A stretch of DNA of 64,000 nt. Source: Pseudomonas sp. MYb118. GTDB taxonomy: Bacteria; Pseudomonadota; Gammaproteobacteria; Pseudomonadales; Pseudomonadaceae. The stretch covers positions 558,001-622,000 of the forward strand of contig NZ_JBFRXN010000004.1 in assembly GCF_040947875.1 (NCBI RefSeq), given 5' to 3'. The position numbers and the translations under genes were made by a program. The first letter of the stretch is position 1, and each line of letters opens with the position of its first letter. Positions 58,143 to 64,000 of this stretch are shown one piece after another. The notes beneath the pieces are model-generated. The model worked only from the letters and a program-made list of their open reading frames with translations. It was not told the origin of the DNA and ran no database searches.

Positions 58143-58535
58143 TCACGCACCTCCGAAGCAGATCAGGCGGTCGGCGTCCTGCACCGCATCATGCAACTGG
58201 CCCAGGCCGGACAGTTCCCATGGCGCGCCTACTGCTGCGGCTTCACGCTGGTAGCGCGAGGCTTCTTCGCCATTGAGCACGCCACGGCGCAGGGCGGCGG
58301 CGATGCACACCACGCCATCGAGCTGATGCTCGGTGACGAAGCTGCGCCATTGTTTGGGCAAGTCCTGTTCGTCCTGGGGCGTGACCACGCTGCTGGAGGC
58401 GTTGTAGACGCCGTCCTGGTAGAAAAACAGTCGCACGATCTCATGCCCGCCGGCCAGCACGGCCTGGGCGAACAGCAAGGCACGGCGCGAGGAGGGCGCG
58501 TGGGCAGCGGAAAATACGGCGATGGCGAACTTCAT
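58143..58535 (-). CDS. tusD: sulfurtransferase complex subunit TusD
   Basis: A 130-residue DsrE/TusD protein. Cys77 in GVVCIAAALRRGV is the persulfide-carrying residue. It is the first gene of tusD-C-B-E-ybiB. The start MKFAIAVFSA is chosen over ten extra in-frame residues. Confidence 0.94.
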   Translation of the reverse strand: MKFAIAVFSAAHAPSSRRALLFAQAVLAGGHEIVRLFFYQDGVYNASSSVVTPQDEQDLPKQWRSFVTEHQLDGVVCIAAALRRGVLNGEEASRYQREAAAVGAPWELSGLGQLHDAVQDADRLICFGGA

Positions 58536-58610
58536 GGTGGACTCGATCTGTGAAACTGCGGCCATGATAAAGCTTTATCGGGGGCAGGTGTTCGCCTTGG
58601 ACTGTGTTGC

Positions 58611-58695
58611 GGCCATCGCGAGCAGGCTCGCTCCCACAATGGATTGATGGCGTTCAAAAATCCCCTGTGGGAGCGAGCCTGCTCGCGATAGCGGC
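58611..58695. repeat. REP pair in tail-to-tail orientation
   Basis: CCATCGCGAGCAGGCTCGCT comes first and GGGAGCGAGCCTGCTCGCGA second, and the palindrome extends to GCGGCC/GGCC at the ends. It lies upstream of tusD. Confidence 0.85.
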
Positions 58696-58711
58696 CTGAA
58701 GGCCAACACCA

Positions 58712-59416
58712 TTACCGAGGCATATACCCCAACTGCCACCGCCGCGGAATCTTCAGCGACACCACCCCCAGCACCCCCGCGAGCACGCCGCTGGCGAACA
58801 GCGCCTGAAGCCCGAAATGATGTTCCAGCAGGGCACCGAGCACCGCGCCGGCGAACATGCCGGTCCAGGGCACCAGTTGCACCCGCCAGCCGTTGCGGCG
58901 CTCGCCCAGCAGCCAACGCCCCAGCCCGCGGCCAAACCGCGACAGGGCGCCGGTGACGTAGGTCAGGCCTACCGGCAGGCCGTTCACCTCTTCGACGGCG
59001 GCGTTGAGCATGCCCATGGCGATGATCGCCGCCAGCAGCGCTGGCAGTTGCTCGTCATAGGGCCAGCCCGCCGCCGTGCACAGCAACAGGGCGATGCACA
59101 GCAGCAAGGGCAGCGCGCGTCGTCCGCCGATGCGGCTGACCAGGATGCCCAGGGCATTGCCGATGACGAAGGTCGCGACCACCAGCAACAGGCGCAGGGT
59201 CAGGCCGAGGTCGCCGTCGCTGATGGCCACCGCGAGGCGGGTGGTGTTGCCGCTCATGAACGAGACGAAATCGCCGCTGGCCATGAAGCCGATGGCGTCG
59301 GTCATGCCGGCCAGGACCGAGAGCGCGGCCACCAGGGTCAGGCCGACGCGTCCGCGCCATTTCTGGGTGTGCAGGTGCCCAGGGCTGGCATGGGCGGTGG
59401 TGGATGAAGGCAGCAT
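58712..59416 (-). CDS. DUF1275 (YoaK-like) membrane protein
   Basis: A 234-residue protein with about six membrane helices. The family signature GFMASGDFVSFMSGNTTRLA is in the N-terminal third. Function unknown; a transporter is often assumed. It is a single gene. Confidence 0.85.
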   Translation of the reverse strand: MLPSSTTAHASPGHLHTQKWRGRVGLTLVAALSVLAGMTDAIGFMASGDFVSFMSGNTTRLAVAISDGDLGLTLRLLLVVATFVIGNALGILVSRIGGRRALPLLLCIALLLCTAAGWPYDEQLPALLAAIIAMGMLNAAVEEVNGLPVGLTYVTGALSRFGRGLGRWLLGERRNGWRVQLVPWTGMFAGAVLGALLEHHFGLQALFASGVLAGVLGVVSLKIPRRWQLGYMPR

Positions 59417-59444
59417 CGTCGGCGGTTTCCTCGAGCGGCGAAGG

Positions 59445-59774
59445 TCAGGGTTTCAGGCCATACAATTCGCAATATTCGCGCCAGTCCATCCCCGCCATTT
59501 CGGCGACCTCGCGGTGCACGTTCATGCGTTGGGTTTCGTAGTCGTGGGCGGTGGCGGCGGTCAGTTGCAAGGTCAGTTCCCAGGCAAACAAGCCCAGGCG
59601 CTCGGCTTCGGCTTCGAACGCTTCATTCAAGCGCTCTTCGCGAAATTGCGCGGCGGTTTCACCCTTGGCCTGGGCCAGCAGCGGGTTGAGGTTATCCAGC
59701 TCCTCGCGCAACGCGGGACGCTCATCGAGAAATCGCTTGAGTGCCTGCTCGTGTTGCTGTTCGGGTAACGACAT
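59445..59774 (-). CDS. DUF6388-type small cytosolic protein
   Basis: A 109-residue, mostly helical acidic protein (MSLPEQQHEQALKRFL ... WREYCELYGLKP), common in Pseudomonas and, as I recall, called DUF6388. No catalytic motif is visible. The longer upstream frame has the composition of non-coding DNA. Confidence 0.7.
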   Translation of the reverse strand: MSLPEQQHEQALKRFLDERPALREELDNLNPLLAQAKGETAAQFREERLNEAFEAEAERLGLFAWELTLQLTAATAHDYETQRMNVHREVAEMAGMDWREYCELYGLKP

Positions 59775-59875
59775 GGACGCTCCTTGAAAGAGGACGATGC
59801 GGCATTTGCCAGTAAAGCAGAACGATACACCTGCCCACGGTGTTACAGTCGGCTTTTTCCTGACGAGCTCATGCA

Positions 59876-60226
59876 ATGCGAATACTGATGGTGGCCCTGG
59901 CAGCAACGCTGCTGGCCGGATGTGCAGGTTCTGTGATGAACAATGCCCGTGGCGGTGCGCCGACCAAAATCCTGACCTCGGACAAACCGGAAAAAGTCGT
60001 CGCCCAGTGCGTGCAGTTCGCCTGGCAGGACGAAGCGGTGTTCGGCGTCGATGCCGGCGCCTACCTGGAGCCGGGCCTGCGCGGCGGTTCTACCGTGTAT
60101 ACGCGGTCGGCGGAGTCCTTCGTCGATATCCGTGAAGAGTCGTCGGGTACGGCGTTGAACTACTACGCGCAAAAAGATGACTTCGTCGCCAAGCGCCGGC
60201 TGGCGGCGTTGGCGACGTGTCTGTGA
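59876..60226 (+). CDS. small putative lipoprotein
   Basis: A 116-residue protein with a lipoprotein signal peptide: LLAGC lipobox with Cys16. The +2 residue is Ala, consistent with outer-membrane sorting by the Lol system. The mature part (ASVMNN..DKPEKVVAQCVQF) is unassigned. A C14(AC)6 repeat lies 18 bases past its stop. Confidence 0.8.
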   Translation: MRILMVALAATLLAGCAGSVMNNARGGAPTKILTSDKPEKVVAQCVQFAWQDEAVFGVDAGAYLEPGLRGGSTVYTRSAESFVDIREESSGTALNYYAQKDDFVAKRRLAALATCL

Positions 60227-60244
60227 TCTCCTGACCCCTCGGTT

Positions 60245-60270
60245 CCCCCCCCCCCCCCACACACACACAC
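60245..60270. repeat. simple-sequence repeat C14 (AC)6
   Basis: A run of 14 C followed by six AC units, directly abutting a REPIN. Such tracts are slippage-prone. Confidence 0.9.
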
Positions 60271-60372
60271 TGTGGGAGCGAGCCTGCTCGCGAAAAAACG
60301 CCCGAACAACGCGGTGTGTCAGACATCCCGCGTCGTCGTGGACACCCATCGCGAGCAGGCTCGCTCCCACAG
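60270..60372. repeat. REPIN
   Basis: CTGTGGGAGCGAGCCTGCTC with its exact inverse at the right end, between the lipoprotein and GNAT genes. Confidence 0.9.
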
Positions 60373-60400
60373 TTGGCCGGTGGTGAGTGTCAGTACCGGG

Positions 60401-60832
60401 TCAAATGCTGTCGATCAACCGCTTCTGAAAAAAATGCCGCCGATGCCCCGGTGGGTAGTCGACGATCTGGCCCAGTTCGCTGTACCCCAGCTTCTGGTAG
60501 AACTGCGGCGCCTGGAAGCTGAAGGTGTCCAGCCAGATGCCCACGCAGGCCTTTTCCCGCGCCATGTCCTCGGCCATGCGCATCAGCTTCGAGCCCATGC
60601 CGTCGCCCCGGGCCTGTTCCGGCACCGAGAGCAGTTCGATGAACAACCAGCGGTAGAAAAACCGGCCATACAAACCGCCGAGGATTTCCCCCTGTTCGTC
60701 GCGCACCACCAGCGCCAGCAGTTCCGATTTGCCGTCACCGGCTTGTGCCACGTTGTAGGCGCGCAGCGGTGCGAGGATCGCCTCGCGGTCTTCCGGGGTC
60801 GGGTCTTGTCTGTGTTCAATGATCAAGGTCAT
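60401..60832 (-). CDS. GNAT-family N-acetyltransferase
   Basis: A 143-residue acetyltransferase: LSVPEQARGDGMGSKLM is the CoA loop and APQFYQKLGY the C-terminal motif. The substrate is unknown. It differs clearly from the GNAT at 31124. Confidence 0.88.
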   Translation of the reverse strand: MTLIIEHRQDPTPEDREAILAPLRAYNVAQAGDGKSELLALVVRDEQGEILGGLYGRFFYRWLFIELLSVPEQARGDGMGSKLMRMAEDMAREKACVGIWLDTFSFQAPQFYQKLGYSELGQIVDYPPGHRRHFFQKRLIDSI

Positions 60833-60970
60833 CAGCTATATCCTTATGGCGAAGAGCGGCGAGCGTATCCCGGTTGCCGCGTTTGTTCCATCCCCCGCCG
60901 GAACCGTCGTCATCGCGCAGGTGTCTAGCCTCAAGAGCGTCATTTCAGAACGCGCCCGATGAGGATTGCC

Positions 60971-61408
60971 ATGAACATTTTTGAAGCCCTGCGCGAAAGC
61001 CATGACCGTCAGCGTACCTATGCCAAGGCATTGATCGAGACCAGTGGCGACACGCCCGAACGCGTCGAGGCCTACAAGCAACTGAAGTCGGAACTGCAGG
61101 CCCACGAAACGGCCGAAGAGCGGCATTTCTACATTCCGCTGATGGAGTTCGACAACGGCGTGGACCTGAGCCGCCACGCGATCGCCGAGCATCACGAGAT
61201 GGACGAAATGATGGAAGAACTCGACGAGACCGAGATGTCCAGCCCGGCCTGGCTGGCCACGGCGAAGAAGCTCAGTGACAAGGTGCATCACCACCTCAAG
61301 GAAGAAGAGCAGAAATTTTTCCAGATGGCCGGCAAGTTGCTCGACGACAAGCAGAAGGAAACCCTCGCCGGGCAGTATCAGAAGGAATACCAGGCGCAGC
61401 TTTCATGA
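60971..61408 (+). CDS. hemerythrin HHE-domain protein
   Basis: A 145-residue four-helix protein with iron ligands H-x-E patterns in LRESHDRQ, HETAEERHFYIP, EHHEMDEMMEE and HHHLKEEEQKFF. It is likely a di-iron oxygen- or NO-binding protein. The ATG at 60971 has GAGG; an in-frame ATG four codons earlier has none. Confidence 0.88.
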   Translation: MNIFEALRESHDRQRTYAKALIETSGDTPERVEAYKQLKSELQAHETAEERHFYIPLMEFDNGVDLSRHAIAEHHEMDEMMEELDETEMSSPAWLATAKKLSDKVHHHLKEEEQKFFQMAGKLLDDKQKETLAGQYQKEYQAQLS

Positions 61409-61477
61409 AGCGTGGCTGTTGTCTAGGATGGGCGTTTTTTTGATGAGCTTTTTTTGCTGACGGAAGGACGCCCTGCC

Positions 61478-62065
61478 ATGCCCAACACCGCCGAGCGGGT
61501 CAACATCATCGAGTCGCAGGTGCTGTCCCACGACTGGTACCTGCTGAAGAAAATCACCTTCGATTACCTGCGCAACAACGGCGATTGGCAACGCCAGACC
61601 CGCGAGGTCTACGACCGTGGCAATGGCGCGGCGATCCTGTTGTACAACCGCGCCAGGCGCAGCGTGATACTGACCCGACAATTTCGCCTGCCGGTGTTCG
61701 TCAACGGCCATGACGGCCTGTTGATCGAAGTGGCGGCGGGCCTGCTTGACGGCGCTGCGCCCGAGGTACGTATCCGCGAGGAAGCGCAGGAGGAGACCGG
61801 CTACCGCGTGCACCATGTGCAGAAGGTGTTCGAGGCCTACATGAGCCCGGGTTCGGTCACGGAAAAGCTGCATTTCTTCATTGCCGAATACGACGCCGCG
61901 GCGAAGGTCGGCGAGGGCGGTGGGCTGGAGGAAGAGACCGAAGAGCTGGAAGTGCTGGAGTGGTCGTTCGACGACGCGCTGCAAGCGTTCGAGCGTGGCG
62001 AGATCTGCGACGCGAAGACCATCATGCTGTTGCAGTATGCGGCGATGAAAAAACTGTTTGCCTGA
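61478..62065 (+). CDS. nudK: Nudix hydrolase NudK-like (GDP-mannose pyrophosphatase)
   Basis: A 195-residue Nudix enzyme close to E. coli NudK (segments REVYDRGNGAAILLYN and YMSPGSVTEKLHFFIAEYD). The Nudix box is GLLDGAAPEVRIREEAQEET plus GY. It hydrolyses GDP-mannose or ADP-ribose-type sugars. The ATG at 61478 has AAGGA. Confidence 0.88.
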   Translation: MPNTAERVNIIESQVLSHDWYLLKKITFDYLRNNGDWQRQTREVYDRGNGAAILLYNRARRSVILTRQFRLPVFVNGHDGLLIEVAAGLLDGAAPEVRIREEAQEETGYRVHHVQKVFEAYMSPGSVTEKLHFFIAEYDAAAKVGEGGGLEEETEELEVLEWSFDDALQAFERGEICDAKTIMLLQYAAMKKLFA

Positions 62066-62085
62066 TTCCCGAATCCCCTGATCCC

Positions 62086-62187
62086 CTGTAGGAGCGAGCT
62101 TGCTCGCGATGCGCGCAAGGACACCGCGGGGTGTCAGGCATCCATCGTTATCGTTGACGACCATCGCGAGCAAGCTCGCTCCTACAG
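62086..62187. repeat. REPIN ending at the ogt stop codon
   Basis: CTGTAGGAGCGAGCTTGCTC with its inverse; the last base is adjacent to the ogt TAA (62190-62188). Confidence 0.9.
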
Positions 62188-62676
62188 TTACAGTAGCCAG
62201 AAACCTTCAAGTCTCAGCAACAACTCCTTGGCCGCAAGCCCGCCGGCAAACCCGGTCAGTTTCCCCGACGCACCAATCACCCGATGACACGGCGCGATGA
62301 TCGAGATCGGGTTGCGGCCATTGGCTGCGCCCACCGCACGCACCGCGCTGGGGTGGCCAATCTGTTCGGCGATCTGGCTGTAGCTGCGGGTTTCGCCGAA
62401 GGGGATGGTCAGCAGCGCCTGCCAGACCTTCTTCTGGAAATCGGTGCCGCGGAACTCCAGCTCCAGGTCGAAGCGCTGGCGGTTGCCGGCAAAATATTCA
62501 GTCAATTGTTGCCGGGCGGTCACCAGGATCGGCAGGTCGGGCGCTTCGCGCATCGGCCCGAGTCGGACCCGGTTGGGTTTGTCGTTTTCCCAGAGGATGG
62601 CCGCCAGTCTCGAACCGTTCGCGACCAGGGTCAGTTCGCCCACGGGCGAGGTCATGGTGGTGCAGGTGAAAGTCAT
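62188..62676 (-). CDS. ogt: methylated-DNA--protein-cysteine methyltransferase
   Basis: A 162-residue suicide repair protein for O6-methylguanine. The active-site motif PCHRV holds Cys130, and the DNA-binding loop is SYSQIAEQIGHPSAVRAVG. It lacks an Ada N-terminal domain, so it is the constitutive Ogt type. MTFTCTTMTS could start at either Met. Confidence 0.92.
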   Translation of the reverse strand: MTFTCTTMTSPVGELTLVANGSRLAAILWENDKPNRVRLGPMREAPDLPILVTARQQLTEYFAGNRQRFDLELEFRGTDFQKKVWQALLTIPFGETRSYSQIAEQIGHPSAVRAVGAANGRNPISIIAPCHRVIGASGKLTGFAGGLAAKELLLRLEGFWLL

Positions 62677-62825
62677 GCCGGGATCTGCGCCCAAGAGCTG
62701 AACAAGGGGCAAGCATACTGCCTGATCGGGGAGGCGCAAAACGCAATCGCGACCATACTTGCCTGTGCTCTTGAAGCGTTGTCCTCTGCCCGGCGCAGAG
62801 CCTGAAAACAAAAAGAGACCGACCC

Positions 62826-64000
62826 ATGAAGTTCGAACCTTTTGCCAAGTCGCTCATCGCGACCTCCCTGGCGCTCACCTGCCTTAATGCCTTTGCCGCC
62901 TCCGTGGCCCCGGTGGCCGCCGAAAACGGCATGGTCGTCACCGCCCAGCACCTGGCCAGCCATGTCGGCGTGGACGTGCTGAAGAACGGTGGCAACGCCG
63001 TCGATGCCGCCGTTGCGGTCGGCTATGCGCTGGCGGTGGTCTACCCGGCCGCCGGTAACCTGGGCGGCGGTGGTTTCATGACCATCCAGCTGGCGGACGG
63101 GCGCAAGACCTTCCTCGACTTCCGCGAAAAAGCGCCGTTGGCCGCGACCGCCGACATGTACCTGGATAAGGCTGGCAATGTCGTACCCGAACTCAGCACC
63201 CGCGGCCACCTGGCGGTCGGCGTGCCGGGCACGGTGTCCGGCATGGAGCTGGCGCTGAGCAAGTACGGCACCAAGCCACGCAAGGAAGTCATCGCCCCGG
63301 CGATCAAGCTGGCCGAAGACGGCTTCGTGCTGGAGCAGGGCGATGTCGATCTGCTGGAAACCGCCACCGATGTGTTCAAGAAGGACATCAAGGATTCCGG
63401 CGCGATTTTCCTGAGCAACGGCGAACCGATGCAGGTCGGGCAGAAGCTGGTGCAAAAGGACCTGGGCAAGACCTTGCGGGAAATTTCCGAGAAGGGCGCC
63501 GACGGTTTCTACAAAGGCTGGGTGGCTGACGCCATCGTCACCTCCAGCCAAGCCGGCAAGGGCATCATCACCCAGGCGGACCTGGATAAGTACAAGACCC
63601 GCGAACTGGCCCCGGTAGAGTGCGATTACCGTGGCTACCACGTGGTCTCGGCGCCACCACCGAGCTCCGGTGGGGTGGTGATCTGCCAGATCATGAACAT
63701 CCTCGACGGCTACCCGATGAAAGAGCTGGGCTACCACTCGGCGCAGGGCATGCACTACCAGATCGAAGCCATGCGTCATGCCTACGTGGACCGCAACAGC
63801 TACCTGGGCGACCCGGATTTCGTCAAGAACCCGATCGCCCACCTGCTGGACAAGAACTACGCGGCGAAAATCCGTGCGGCGATCAATCCGCAGAAGGCCG
63901 GAGTGTCCAGCGAACTCAAGCCCGGCGTGGCGCCGCATGAAGGCAGCAACACCACCCATTACTCGATCGTCGACAAATGGGGCAACGCGGTCTCGGTGAC
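62826..64000 (+). CDS. ggt: gamma-glutamyltransferase (3' part outside window)
   Basis: A signal peptide (residues 1-25, LIATSLALTCLNAFAAS) precedes the large subunit (AAVAVGYALAVVYPAAGN and GNLGGGGFMTI region). The autoprocessing nucleophile is Thr376 of NTTHYS, so the window holds the whole large subunit and the first ~16 residues of the small one. It is a periplasmic enzyme that cleaves glutathione. It is divergent from ogt. Confidence 0.96.
   Translation, partial: MKFEPFAKSLIATSLALTCLNAFAASVAPVAAENGMVVTAQHLASHVGVDVLKNGGNAVDAAVAVGYALAVVYPAAGNLGGGGFMTIQLADGRKTFLDFREKAPLAATADMYLDKAGNVVPELSTRGHLAVGVPGTVSGMELALSKYGTKPRKEVIAPAIKLAEDGFVLEQGDVDLLETATDVFKKDIKDSGAIFLSNGEPMQVGQKLVQKDLGKTLREISEKGADGFYKGWVADAIVTSSQAGKGIITQADLDKYKTRELAPVECDYRGYHVVSAPPPSSGGVVICQIMNILDGYPMKELGYHSAQGMHYQIEAMRHAYVDRNSYLGDPDFVKNPIAHLLDKNYAAKIRAAINPQKAGVSSELKPGVAPHEGSNTTHYSIVDKWGNAVSV

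Overview
The window is a stretch of chromosome from a Pseudomonas of the P. fluorescens type. The evidence is the high-GC gene content, the gene order (nuo operon, aceA, nudJ-mnmA-hflD-purB, idh/icd, cspD/clpS-clpA, infA-bpt-aat-trxB, ftsK-lolA-rarA-crcB-serS-cysG, tusDCBE), and many copies of the Pseudomonas REP/REPIN palindrome (core GGAGCGAGC..GCTCGCGAT). Most of the DNA is conserved core genome. One accessory block at about 7.8-12.3 kb stands out.

Region by region. 1-7.8 kb: a sigma-54 activator (minus strand, cut by the window edge) faces a six-gene ABC importer operon resembling the GlpSTPQUV glycerol importer. Between them lie a cluster of TTGTTCA repeats and a clear -24/-12 promoter, so the regulator probably switches the importer on. 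7.8-11.3 kb (minus): a compact RiPP-like operon made of a 42-codon acidic peptide gene with its own promoter, a stand-alone YcaO enzyme, a SAM methyltransferase and a proline-iminopeptidase-type alpha/beta hydrolase. The three enzyme genes overlap end to start. The peptide has no cysteine and an acidic C-terminus, which recalls the N-terminal-core/C-terminal-follower layout of bottromycin precursors. This is the best candidate for an undescribed system. 11.6-12.2 kb: a PIN toxin with an atypical antitoxin.

12.4-27.4 kb (minus): the complete nuoABCDEFGHIJKLMN operon (fused nuoCD) for respiratory complex I, with a recognisable promoter and a hairpin between nuoF and nuoG. 27.5-28.2 kb: an AT-rich spacer with a Fur-box-like sequence, then three REPINs in tandem at a 118-bp period. 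28.3-36.6 kb (minus): isocitrate lyase, an exported secretin-like protein, a GNAT, the ribosomal oxygenase RoxA, purB, hflD, mnmA and nudJ. 36.7-40.8 kb: two unrelated isocitrate dehydrogenases, monomeric idh and dimeric icd, transcribed divergently. 40.8-47.0 kb: cspD, clpS-clpA, infA, bpt, aat and trxB. ClpS, ClpA, Bpt and Aat together make up the bacterial N-degron pathway.

47.2-55.0 kb (plus): ftsK with a possible attenuating leader ORF, lolA, rarA, crcB, serS and cysG. 55.0-58.6 kb (minus): a glutathionyl-hydroquinone reductase, ybiB, and the tusE-B-C-D sulfur relay that feeds MnmA, encoded about 21 kb away. 58.7-64.0 kb: smaller accessory genes (DUF1275 membrane protein, DUF6388, lipoprotein, GNAT, hemerythrin, nudK, ogt) and the start of ggt, which runs off the right edge. 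All calls come from reading the sequence; no database search was possible.
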